Below are positions 27,401 through 41,098 of a stretch of 64,000 nucleotides of DNA, in pieces. The position numbers and the translations under genes were made by a program. The notes beneath the pieces are model-generated. The model was not told the origin of the DNA, searched no databases, and worked only from the letters and a program-made list of their open reading frames with translations. The DNA is from Pardosa pseudoannulata (taxonomy: Eukaryota > Arthropoda > Arachnida > Araneae > Lycosidae). The DNA is taken from assembly GCA_032207245.1 (NCBI GenBank), contig CM063502.1, positions 119,514,969 through 119,578,968 of the forward strand, read 5' to 3'. Position 1 is the first letter of the stretch, and every line of letters starts with the position of its first letter.

Positions 27401-29331
27401 GTTTAAGTAAACAAATGGAAAGAATAGAACTTGTAACATTATTTTCACTCTAGATGAAGATACTGTATCTTACGCTTCGAAAAACATATTGTCGCACTTA
27501 ATTTTCTACATTTTGATATAAAAAAAACAGTTAAAAAATAGTCTTTATTTACAAACTTTTTTTTAAAAGATAAAAGCTTTATTTTAAAACTATATCTTGT
27601 AAAATTCTGAATTCTCAGTGATAATCATACACTAAAATATCTGATTCATTTCCCCAATGTGTATGTTTTCTTTTATTCAATGCATTTTGAAAACTTAGCA
27701 GCACAGAAAGTTTACAAACACATAACTTCCACACGTCTTCAAAATGAGTCATCATCTTTTCTTAGCCAACGCCTCGGGTGCTGGCTAAAGGGGAGAATAC
27801 GAAAGGTCCCCCTCACTCACCCCATTCAGAGGAAGATAACAACGGCTGAAATGTTAGTGCAGTAAAGAGAGGGGGAAAGCAAAGCGATTTTCCAATTTCG
27901 GCCAGAACGGTCTTTTGCAGACTATCACAAAATCCTCCCTCGGACTTCAGAGGGTTAAATAAAAAATTCCATGTATGAAATATAAATGGTGTAAGAGATA
28001 TCATTGGTCTTTTTCTAATTATAAATTGATATGTTTTATAATAATTTGTATTTTCATATTTCATGGTTTAATGTAAGTTTGTGTTCATTATAAAGGGGCT
28101 ATTGAAAGTGATTTTCATCATCTAAATGGAACAGATTCATTCCAAGAAGATTTTAGAGCTGATGTTTCTTTTCTTCGTATAAATTCATTATTGCAACCTT
28201 TAATGTCAGACCCATTTTCCGAATTGTTAAAAAGGTAATTCTGTTTTGGTTATTCATATTCTGAGTTTATTTATGTAAATGTTAACATTTTAAAAATTTG
28301 TTCAAAAATATTTTGCTAAAATATTTATTGTTCCTGTAAGTTATAGTTCTATTACCATTACTGTTCTTGTAATATACAATACCAAAAAATATTCCTATTA
28401 GCAGAAATATTTCAATCTTAATTTTCATTATTACAACAAGCTTTATAGTCTACTGTATTTTAAGTTTTATTCTACAAGAGTAAACACTAGAGAAGGATAA
28501 AAAAAAAAAAGTAATAAAAGCAAGCATCAGAGGTTTTTCTTTCTTAAAATAAATAAATAAAAGCAGCATTGTTATATAGTTATATATATACGCTGAGCAG
28601 CCATTACATTATAACCACCCTGTTAATAACATGTAGAACCATCTTTAGCCCTCAAAACTGCCAGCACCCATCATGACATTAACTCCACAAGGTGCTGATA
28701 GGTAGTCTGAGGTAATGGGTACCAAGCATTCACCAACTGGTCTTGCAATTCTTGTACATTCTGAGGGAGTAATGTGGCAGCACAAATTTAGTTTTCCAGG
28801 TAGGACCACAAATTCTCTGTCAGGTGAATTTGAGGCCCAGGCATGACTTGAAAGTCACTGGAATGTTCCTCAAACTACTTTTTGATGATTTGATACTTAT
28901 GACATGGGACTATTCTATGGGGATTATTGGACCTGATCTGTTCCATGGAAACATTACCCACATTATAATATCCCAGCTACTGGCTTGTCTGCTTAACTGT
29001 GTATCTGGGAGCCAGGGTTTTCTTTGAAAATCGGCTTATTCAGACACACCTGTCGATGTGATGGACCAGAAAAGATTGCCTGTAAACATCCCACTAAATG
29101 TATCATTTCTTATATTGATGTTCCCAGTCACTGAACCATAACGATTTGATTTTTATCAAAGTCTGATAAATCATCTGCTTTTCCCATTATGTTGCTAATT
29201 GGGCTATTTTTTGATAGACAGTACATAGCTGCTTTATATACTTCAACATCAGCCACACATGCACAGTGGTTTTGTTCCTGGGTCATCCCATTGTTATAAA
29301 TGGAGGGTGATCATAATGTAATGACTCTTTG

Positions 29332-29363
<32 letters not shown>

Positions 29364-32300
29364 GAAATATTGGTGAGACTCATTCAAAATCACAACACAG
29401 TTTATTTCTGGTAATAAAATATGAAATCCGTACAACAGGCAGACAGCTTTACAACTTCATGTAAATAGACAATGTGATCCCGCACATACACTTTTCAAGT
29501 AGGGATTCCTAAGGTAAAAGATTATGAATAATCCCTAAGCACAATTGATTATGTGATACAAAATACCCATGTTTAGAGAGAACTCGCTAACTATTGGCTA
29601 AAGTAGTCCAGACAGAGGCTGAACTAAGTCTATAGCGTGTCTGGAGGGAAAAATCAGAATTACTGTGCAAACCCCGAACTCACTTTATGAACCAAAGTTA
29701 TTAAATTAATATTAAGATACGTAAATAAGGGATTTTAATATTACATATATTTATATATATATGTAATACATCAAAATTATTATACTTAAACTATCTCTTG
29801 AAAATTCTCCTCATTCCCATTCTTATTCCTTCAAATCTACTTTCCTAGCCACAAAATATCTAAAGGAATGTCCATAAATTAAAATTCTTTTGGCAGTCTC
29901 TTAAAGCTAACTCTGAAATAAATGCAAATTTATTGTCTACTCACCACTTTTCCAGCTGCCCTTGGCAAGTTATACACTTTTTTCTATGATCTAAGTTCCT
30001 GTTTGATTGTTAATACCACTGATTAAGCTACTTTTGGGAAAAAATTCACCTCTGCATCTTGTTGTGGGGCCAACTCTGTAATCCATACGTATTTCAATTT
30101 ATTTTTTTCCTTCACTGTTATTGCAAGAATAACATGCTGTTTTCTGATCTCTTAAAATAAAAGCTAACTTTTGTTACAGACTCGTTGCTTCACTTTTTAT
30201 GGAATGGCATGACTGCATCATTAATCCTAACTAGATTTTCCTTAGGCTTATCGGCCGAACGATGGTCGAATGGTTAGGGCACTGACCTTCGGAACCGGAG
30301 TTTGTGGGTTCGAGTCCCACTGAGGCATGGATGTTTGTAGCCGTTCGGAATTGGCTTTAAACAGTAGGTCCCAGTCTCATTAGCCCTCGTGTAGCAAAAA
30401 GTAGACCGTAGTGCTCCCAACCAACCAACCAACCAACCTTAGGCTTATCCTTGCCTGGGCAGGTAAAAATAATAGGTGCTAAACTTTCTGATAATTTAAT
30501 GGGACTGGTGGATATAAATTTGCTGCATTATATTTAATGTACATATTATGTCTTACTGAATTATTTTCATCCTTTATACAAATAAACAAGTTGCCATTCT
30601 AAAACTTTTATTAAATTATTTTGTTAATCCTTTACATCCCTGTATTGCAGATCTACACCATATATAAAAATTGATGTCCTTTTCACAGTTACCTTTAAAT
30701 TATTGACTGTTATTTTTTATATCCAGTAACATGAAACATAATTTTTCATAAAATCTGTTCTAAACAAAATGGCAATACTAAGTTATGTCAAAGTTAATTA
30801 TGTGTTGTTATGTGTTTTGTTGATTATGTGATCAGATGCATGGGATTATTACTAAAATAAGCTTTAGATTTTATTAATTCAAAAATATATTAGAGCCACA
30901 AGGTAGATATCTTAAAAAGTTAGTTCCAAGTTCTTTATATAAATATAATTTTCATGCATTAATTTATATTATTTATAAAAAAGTATTTATTGTTTTTTGT
31001 TTGTAAAAAATTCTTTTTTTCCATTAAAATTTTTAAAAATATTTTTTATATATTTTAAATATCGTATTCTAACATTTGGAAAAATATTTTTTAATTTCTG
31101 GTAATTGAGATACAAAGGATTACTAAAGCTGTATTATATTAAAACATATATTAATGCTAAATTTATGGATGTCTGTATTTATGTGGGGAGATTCTAAAAA
31201 TAGAATATGGAATAATGTTTTAATAAATTAAAGAACATCATATCACATAATGTAATTAAAATGACCTCTCTGGTACTTCTAGTGTTCATTTAATTGCCAG
31301 TAAAAAAAAAATTAATGATTCACAGAAAATTTATAATGTTGTATATTACTATATATTTCCTGTCTCAATCTTGCCTCCTAATCATAGTATTATTTTCAGT
31401 TCTCATAACAACTACTTTTTTTTTTATATTAAAATTTTATACTGATTTTGAAATAAATTGAATGCACTTATTCTAAAATTATTAGATTTCTTAAAGTAAA
31501 CATATTTATGCTGTAACTGCCTATATTTTCAGGCTTCTGGTGATGAATGATTATAGATCTGAGACTGTGTAATAAAAGAGCTTTAGTAATAATTATACTG
31601 AATTTATTATCATTTTTTCTCTATTTCTTTGTTTAGAATTTTCAATGTACCTGAGTACGCAGATGTGGAATTCATCATCAAAAAAGAAAAATTAAGGGCT
31701 CATAAGTTAATTTTAGCAATCCAAAGCCCTTATTTTAAAGAACTCTTCAACAAAAATTGGAAGAACAAGAGTACAATTGATTTGACTTTCATGAATGTAA
31801 GCTTCTGTTTCATATTTTTAAATTTAAACGGGTCATAAATCACAAATAACTTAAGATGTTTACTGGGTTGCTATAGCTCACTTTTTTTAATTTTTAGAAA
31901 AATTTCACATACTGAAATTTCTTATTCTTTATATTTCAAGGTTTATTTCCTTCTAGAAACTAAATTACATCTCAATATTTCTCCCACCTTGACAGTTTTT
32001 CTTTAAATGTCACAATTTTTAATTATTTGTAGAAATAAATTCTTTGAAAAAGGTATGGAGTAAAATTTTATTGACATTAATGAGAAAACATTTATCTTAA
32101 TTCAGAATGAGCTCTAATGGTAAGGTAATAACAAAACTAAAATTCATGAAATTTTTAAAAAAGTAATTTGTTAAGTCAAGGAAATTCACAAAATTAAAAT
32201 CAAAGTCAGAAAAGTTTTTAAACATAATTTTAACTATAAAATTTATTTTGTAATTTTTTTTAATCTTCTAATTCTTTTTCTAAATTTTAGACTTATAAAT

Positions 32301-35300
32301 GTAGTTAATTCTCATTATTACTTAGTAAGAAAGTTACAAAGTAAGTAAAATGCATAACTTAATTGTTTAAGGTTTAAAAGATGAGTATTAAATGCTGAGA
32401 GTTATATATTTCACAAAGATATTTACAAGAATGTCCTTGCAGAGTATGGTATTATATATCATGTATTTCAGTAAGTAAATGTGTATGATAAAATTTAATA
32501 TCTCTGTAATATAAATTATAAGTTTTTAGGTTATTATGAAATTATATAGGAAGGAAAGCTAACTAGCCTTTTCTTATCTCTAACTCTATGTTTTGTATTA
32601 TAGATTTCTATGGAAATATTGAAAAAATTTATTTCCTACTTCTATGGGGGTAAGTTTTATTTCATCAAAAAATACTTTTATAGAGTACATAGTATATTAA
32701 TGCATGTGTACTTTCCTTGGATAAACATAGTCTTAATCTTGGGACATATTAATCAAATCACCATATTCACATAATTTAGGTGAAGAAAACCCATGATTAT
32801 TTTATTAGCTTTTATGCTCTTTATAACAGTAGATTTTAATATTTAGGCATTTTCTTAAATACTAAATTAATAAATTAAGAATTAATTACTATAGAATTTT
32901 GTATATTTTTACCCAAACTTTTTTTTTTAATCTTGGAAGATTTATTTACATTTATTTATGTTGAATTTTCCTGACCATTTTAACCATTTTTAAATGTATG
33001 AAAAAAATAAACACGAAAAATAAATTCCATTAGTAAACTTTCAATAGGATAGTGCTACATACCACATATAAACTTTACATTATCACATTCACAACTGCCT
33101 TTTCTCTCTCTCACTCTCTGTACTTCAATATCCTTTGAAAAGCAAATCTTATTTTTTACCTTATGTAAACTAACAGCAGGCTTTTACTAAATACTTGGAA
33201 ACTATATATATATACATATTCCCAAAGTAAGTACAAAGTAAAAAAAGTCAACATAAAATAGCTGAAAGCAAAATATTATTAATCCAGAATAAATACAAAA
33301 TAAAATACAAGTGAATTAAGTAAAAACCATGGAAAATAATAGAATAAAAGGTAGCATAGTTCTTTGCTGAGTATGGTTAGATACAGGTGTTACACCTATA
33401 CCCAAATAAATATTGCTTATTGCATACAAGTCTATCTTGTTGCAATGGCTACGTCTTCTGTTCCTGTCTGTCACTCTGCTTCCAGTTAACTGGACAATAA
33501 TACAAAATTAGAGGTGAAACTGTGTTGTGATATCAGTTACTCTTCTTATTTATGATTAATTGGGCAACTCTTATTGATCACATAAAGGCTTTTGTAGTTA
33601 GAAAATGTCTAAAGATTATTGTGCAAGGAATCACCTTCTTAAGTATAAGTTTAAAATGGCTGTTTAAATATAAATTATCATAAATTTAAGTGATGTTTAT
33701 TTTAAACTAAAGAATAAAGTTTAAGTAATAGGAAAAGTAAGTATGTAAATGATGATATTAAAAAGATTATTTGGCTTAAGAGTCCTATCTCTCTTTATTT
33801 ACAAGGAAAATTCATAAAGTTTCTACTAAAGGAAAGAATCTACTTGTTATCTTTTCTCTACTTCTATTACATCTATTTTTTTTTCTTAAAAAAAAAAAAA
33901 ACATTTGGTTTATCTTATTTATTTTTACCATCTGGTTTTCACTTTTACAAAAAAAAACTTGTTTTAAATTTCAACAGTTCATCTAGACTAGAGGTTTTTA
34001 ATACAATAACAGACTTGCATTACATTTCAGAAATATATACAATCCGCAAAAGAAATACAAACTTCTTTTTCCTGTGAACACTTTTAAAAATTAAATGATC
34101 CTGTCATGAGAACACAGTATGATATAAAACATAATTATACTCTATTATTTAAGTTGAAATATAACATGCTCCATTACTTAAAAAAAAATTAAAAAAAAAA
34201 GGCTTTTAAACTCATTTAATTACTGTGCAGTAAACGATGAAACATCATTTATTGCACAATGTATATAAACAAAATATATAAATATTATGTAAAATTTTCA
34301 CGGTAAACTTTTATACAAGACAAGTTTTAAAATTATTTGTTACAAATAGTATAAATTTCTTAAATTTTCAGCTTTTACTTATACTTAAATAGATTACAAA
34401 TAAACCTTATTTAACAAATATTTTTTATGATAGAGAAAACTATTGAATAAAACTCTTATCAATCAGTACCAACTGATAGTAAAACTGTAGTTACAAATTT
34501 TTAGTACATTAACAATTTTATAAACATTTTCTAAAAAAAAAAGTCCTAGTGGTAGTTCAATTCTTAATAATTTAGATCTTACAAACATAATAATAAGATG
34601 CCTGAAAAACAATATTGTACTGGTCTCCTCATACTGATCAACTGTCAAAGATTATCTAACAGACTACATTTTCATCCCTCACAAGACCTAACAAGGGACA
34701 TTCCATAATTGTTTTAAAACTGGGTTAAAATTCCTTCTTGAGAACAAACAGTACTATATTTTATTATGACATAATAAAATGTCTGATCTAAATCGTATAC
34801 ACAACTGCACCATTCAAATTTAATAAAACCTATTTTAGTTAAAACTTTATCAATCTAAAAAAAATGTACTTGGTTTTTTAAATTTAATCCATGAAGTGCT
34901 TTGGTAAGTGTATAATATTAATTTTCTTTTCCCTTTTCAATAAAACTTAGAAGTTAGGACTTATAAATCATTTCTTTCAGGGGTGCATAAATAAAGTCAC
35001 ACTGTATATGTTTCTAACCTTCACTTGAAATTAGCAAAATTTAAAAAAAAAAAAAAAAAAATGAATTAGACTGAACATTACTGAAGCTTCACCTTATATT
35101 TGTTTAACACATTGAGTGACTAATTGAGTATCATAGACTACAATACCTTTTTTGTTTCTTTTAACTGTGTAGGTCCATCTATTTTTAATCAGTTTAAAAT
35201 TGTTATGAAAGGGAGTTAAACTCCATGCATATTTTTCTTGCCTTATTTATAATTCTTCTCTCATGGCTTACTCTCAATTTTTTATACTGAACTTGAATGG

Positions 35301-37312
35301 CAGTAAATATTTGGAGCCTTTAAAAGTCTCTATTAAATTTAATCTTTATCCGGATTCCAAGAAATTAATATATCTACTGGAAGACTGTCCTGTTATTTCA
35401 CTTTGGTAGTTTCCATTTAAGTGAAGTAAGTGAGATTAGAAATATATATTTTTTTAACAGTACTTCATAACTTCTGGTATAGATCTTAAATGGTAAGTGA
35501 TACTTTTCTCATAACAGTACATTTTGGTTCAGGATTCATCTGATCTGAGTACCTTTCTTTATCCAAGTAGTGTCATGCTTTTGAAAAGCTGTTTGTTTGC
35601 CAGTTTTGTCATCTGATGATTCTGTATCTGAAGCAATTTTTTGTGATTTACTGATAGTCCGTTAAGCAATCTTAATGTTCATCAATAAATTCTTAGTCAG
35701 AATCACTGTCTTCCATGTTGGTATTCAAAAGTCCATTCTGTGGTACTGATGTTTTCTCATTTGCTAACAATCTTACATAAGTCATTACATACATAGTAAA
35801 GGAGATAAATGAGTAAAAAGTAAATAAACACTAAAAAATTGGGTAAAGCAGATAGACAGATGGACTGTATACATTTAACTTGTAAGAGGAAGGTAAAATT
35901 TATTTATACTTTATGTAGCTTTTTTATCCACAGTCAAGGTTTTTGTAGTCTAGAGAAGTCATTTTATGAACCTTTGTTCAATAAAAATAGAATCTTTTGT
36001 TTTTGATTTACTATATCAATATTTTTTATCATTCATTTTCAGGACAATAATCAACAATGCTTCATATTTAAAGTTATGCTGATATTGTACTAACATAATA
36101 AAACTGGATATTCTTGAAAATATTAGGTTTTATGAATACTATTATAGTCATGAACAATAAGCATATACATAAGATTTTTAATCACTACAGTAAGCTGCTT
36201 TACAATAAAACAGATACATGATTCTTTTACCAAAATATCTGCTTACTGCCTTTGGAACTCTTCATTGTTGTCTAGCTTATTCACTTTCCTGTACGATTGG
36301 TATTTTATCTTGTGATTATACAGAATAAGAAAGGCTTACAAATTGACAATGTCATTGCGGTCCTCTCCTTCTCCTGTAAGATCTTTCTCCAAATGGTTAT
36401 ATGGCTAATGTTTAATTTTGGTTTAGACTGTTTTATAGACTGAAAATTTAGGGTTTGGAATAAATAGGATAGATGGTACTGATATCTTATTTTTATACAT
36501 GAATTATTGTGAAATTCATATTATAATGCTAGGAAGGTCAGGATGTGTTTTATTCAGTTCTCCAGGTAATCGCTGTTAATCCTGCATAAGTTTCCAGAGA
36601 CAGTAAATTGTGGTCAGGGGCATAATAAAAATATGCAGATGAAAGACATGGTAAAATGCAGGGATGTTGCGGCTGCGCCAATTGCGCCAAGCTGCGCCAA
36701 TTTCCGATATCTGCTTCCAGCTGCTCCAAAAAAGGTATTTTAGAAGAAATTGCGCAGAAACTGCACCTTTTTACAAATTTTTGCAGTTTTTGCACGTTTA
36801 CAGGGATGTTGCAGCTGCGCCAATTTCCGATATCTGCTCCCAGCTGCTCCAAAAACGGTATTTTAGCAGAAATTGCGCCGAAACTGCGCCATTTTACAAA
36901 TTTTTGCAGTTTTTGCACACTTAATAATTACGTTAGTTCTACGAATCTAAGACGAATTTTTCCTGCCGAACGTCGCTGAATACTAGACTTCAGAGTGAAT
37001 ATGTCATATTTATTTTTCCTACTTACTTTGTCAGGTAAAAGTGCATGAAATAAGAAGAAAGAATTTCATTCTTCGGACATACTGTTACTCTTTTGTACTA
37101 CAGATACAAGATTGACAAAAAAAAATCCAATTAATATTGTGCCCAACGCAAAGAAATACGTTTATAGCATGTACAGTGATAGAAATTTTCCGCTTTTTGG
37201 TGGAGTTCTACTTGATTTCTACAACCGATTTCTGCTTCTCCAATTTCTGCTTTTTTTTTTTTTTCAAATTTTAGTGCGTCTGTGGAAATTTCCAATTCTT
37301 TTAAAAAGTTCT

Positions 37313-37354
<42 letters not shown>

Positions 37355-40300
37355 CTTGCTATTTTGAAATTGGAAAGAAATCTGCGTATTGGTGAGACTA
37401 TCATCACTTGATATGAGATTTTCATCCTCTGGGGGACCAATACTCTCCCCAAAACGTAATGTTTGGAGCCTATTAAAAATAGTAATCAGATCGGGAAAAT
37501 ATGGAAATTTAACAATCTAGAATATTCAGATTTAATTATTTTTTTAATTTATTTTATTTTTTGTAAAGTCAATTTACAATTTTCCGCGCTTTACCACCGG
37601 GAAAAAATTGGTTTGAAACGAGCCTGCACAAACATGTCACAACAAGAATTTCCTGCACTGGCCGGACGCGGAAGTTAATATAACTTTTGCATACAAACGT
37701 GTCACAAAAATATCTTGACACAGACACCCACCCAGCCTCTCGCGATTGAACTTGAAGTTCCATATTTGTGAATCGTCGAGGTTTTCCTCATTTCCGGGTG
37801 TCTCTCTCTTTTATTTATTTCCAATGTTTATCGGGATTCTTCAATTAGGATGAAATAACGATTTCACGATGAAGATAAATTGCTGTTCCCTGATATACCG
37901 CATGTTTCTCTCTCAGTGTCGCAAAATCGGACAGATGATGTTCAAATATCAGTTAGTTGGAATGCTTCGGTCTACTGTTCCGCTATACAAAGGCTAATGA
38001 GACCATCACCTTCTGCTTAAAGCCGATTCGAATGACTACGAATATCCATACCAATAGTGGGATTCGAAACCGCGAATTCCAGTACCAAATAGCAACGCTT
38101 TATCCATTCGGCCGTCGTTTGGTGTTTATATAAAAGGACGTTTTATTGCACATGCACTTTGTAACTAGAAATTGTAAAATCGGAAAAGATTATGTTTATA
38201 TGTTGGAACGTGACTTTTAGGAACACTATACCTCGTATACTCTAATACTGTCATGATATCGGAAAGACGATTTCACATCAGAATTCTCCGATCAGTTTAG
38301 CTATATAAGAGTTTGTTCACATCTTGATCCGAGCTCAAAGTTTGGAAATTAGTGTCACGATGGAGTACTCTTTATCGATATTTCACGATATATCGTTACA
38401 TCACCCAGTCTTAATGTATACTGTAGTGAAATGCAAATTTAGTATAGCACCTCGTAAAGAATATAAAAGGATGCTGACTAATTTTAAAAAAATACAGCGA
38501 AATTAAACTAAATAAAGTTAGAGAAAAATAAGATGAATAATTTTTAATAACTATAATCCTCATACATCATCAGTCTTTAAAAACGTTATTTTTTTGCCAA
38601 AAATCATATTTTTTATTATTATTATTATTTCTCTATTGTAAAATTTCAACTTTTAGGCTTCTAAATCTGTATTTGTTTTGTCTCTACAGCATTTTAAAGA
38701 AAAGTTACAGCTGTTTAAACATCAGTGACAGCTGTCAAAACAAAACGGAAGTAGCGCCTTTGCAACCGGAAGTTGTGAATTTAAAGAGCATTTTTTGGAC
38801 AAAATTTTTAAATTTTCCTGAAGATTAGTTTAAACATTTTTCTAGTATTTTTAATAATTAGCAGCTTGGCAATTATAAAATTTTGAAACAAAAAAGTGTG
38901 TTGAATTTTAAACATGTATTTTAATTTTTTAATAGTTAAAGTTGCTTTCATAAACTTCAAATGCGTTTTTCTCAGAACGGTATTTTTAATAAAATATTGA
39001 AACTTGAAATGTAATTTTTCAAAAAGTTCTTAAAATATTTTGTTGAAAATTATTATGAATGCTTTTGATAGTATTTACTAGTGAATGACCTTAAAGCTTT
39101 AAAGTTTGATAATTTTTAATGATTTTACACTCTTATTTAGATATAAAGGTAATGAAAATTCGTTAAAAATTCAATGTGTATGATTTTGAAGGACCGAAAT
39201 TTTTTGCCAAATGTAAGCAAAGATTTTAGGTGATTCACTTGTCCAGTGTATAAGAAATGTGTTGCATCAAAAATCTTGAAATAGTTTAATTTATTAAAAG
39301 ATTAGACCTTTTGAAAAAAAAACCAATTTTTTTACTAAATTTTCTTCATTTATTAGAAATTTTATAAAAACTTCTCCAGGAATAAATTTTTTAAGTGCAA
39401 TTCTTTATGGTAATATAAAAAATAAATATAAAAACATGAACTAGTTTTCTACGTTTAAAGAAAAAAAAGTTCTCCGAATGTAGATGGATACCTTAAATAT
39501 TTAAATAGCTAATTATTTAATATAACAGTTGTAATTGTATGCCTAAAATTACTCATATCAGCATTGAAAGCTTCATTTTGTCTCATTATTTTCCAGTTTT
39601 TAATTATATTTAGTTAATTTAAAATAAAGTAGTTTAAATACAATTATTTTAGAAATGAGGGAATATTGGAGTGCATATTTTGTGACCACCCTGGGTAACC
39701 TAATCTTGAAAGAGCATTAGGGGGAGAAGTCTTATGTATCACCTTGCTGAAGGTGTTCATGTAAAATATTTTATTATTTTATCCAAGTAAAATTTTTAAA
39801 AAAATTTTACTTGGAATTGGGATTTTTAGGCTCATCAATTGTTTTGCAATAAATGGAGAGACGAAACTCATGAAGATAACTTTTAAAGGCTGGAGTAGCA
39901 ATGCACAAAACTTCATCTATTTTTTGCTGTTCATTTTATCTTCTATTTAAACCTCTTAATCTTTAAAGGGCATTTGTATCTTCATCTGTAAGTACTGTCT
40001 TTTGTCATGCAGTAGGATGCTCATCTGCATCTTCCCTTGTGAATTATTCTCCTCTATGAACTAATCCATGTTCAGAACTCAGCCAACACATTGAAAGATA
40101 AAATTATCTTTACCACTAAGTACATTCTTTATGACCGTGACCAAAAAACACTTAATATATCTTTTACATTACATTGAAGGGAAAATGATGGCTTTCCTCT
40201 CCTGTCCGGTCCTTTTTTAGTGCTATTTAATGTGATTTTGTGAATGGAAAGTAAACATACTACTGATATTGCTTGTAATCATGTGTAATAACTCTTTAAG

Positions 40301-41060
40301 CATCATGCTGTAAAGAATGCTTTCTTGTTAACAAATAAATTCATACTGAAGCTGTAATAAGGAACCTTACTAGTAATTCTCCAGGTTTGGTTTTTACTGC
40401 TAATACTTTATAATCTTTTATATGATTATACTAATTACATAGAAATATATGTATATTACATATACAAAACCAACAAACCATATCAGAAATTATTGAATAT
40501 TTGGCCATTCTGAATGCTATTAACCAATCATACAAAAACTTTAGTTTATTTTTTAAATCGTTACTTTAACTGCTACAAAAAAACTATATCCTGCTCCAAA
40601 TCAAGATTTTGACTGCTACGAAAATGCTTTCTCCTGCTCCAAATATAAAGTTTTGCTGCTATGAAAATGCTTTTTCCTGCTGAAAATTTAAAGTTTTGCT
40701 GCTCCGAAATGCTTGAAGGGGCGCAACATCCCTGTGTTTAGTAATTATGTTAGTTCTACAAATCTAAGATGAATTTTTCCCACCGAACGTCGCTGAATAC
40801 TAGACTTTAGAATGAATATGTCATATTTATTTTTCCTACTTACTTTGTCAGGTAAAAGTGCATGAAATAAGAAGAAAGAATTTCATTCTTGAGACATACT
40901 GCTACTCTTTCGTACTATAGCATGTACAGCGATAGATTTTCCGCTTTTTGGTGGAGTTCTACTTGATTTCTACAGCCGATTTCTGCTTCTCCTCCAATTT
41001 CTGCTCTCTTTTGCAAATTTTAGTGCGCCTGTGGAAATTTCCAATTCTTTTAGAAAATTC

Positions 41061-41098
<38 letters not shown>

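Larger units (their letters stand above)
24227..27954 (+). mobile_element. piggyBac transposon, complete ends, inactive
   Basis: TTAA at 24223-24226 and 27955-27958 flank ends CCCTCTGAGGTCCG (left) and CCCTCTGAAGTCCG (right, in reverse): 14-bp inverted repeats with one mismatch. The 3.7-kb length exceeds the usual 2.4-2.8 kb because about 1.6 kb of noncoding sequence, with a foldback at 27143-27197, follows the transposase. It lies in intron 3 and ends 138 bp before exon 4. Confidence 0.93.

Noticed and set aside
28096..28120. Alternative frame at the exon 4 acceptor
   Set aside because: Reading exon 4 from the same acceptor in a different phase gives an early stop; only phase 1 entry is open and matches exon 3.
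30253..30330. tRNA gene
   Set aside because: A and B boxes are present, but the acceptor and anticodon stems do not pair well and the sequence continues into a SINE body with target duplications.
36550..36979. Overlapping open frames on both strands at the left end of the composite element
   Set aside because: They read through the duplicated terminal block of the element in several frames; the repeats explain them.
37264..37452. Frame encoding a poly-Lys stretch (also at 41050-41520)
   Set aside because: Product of the poly(T)/poly(A) tract; no family similarity.
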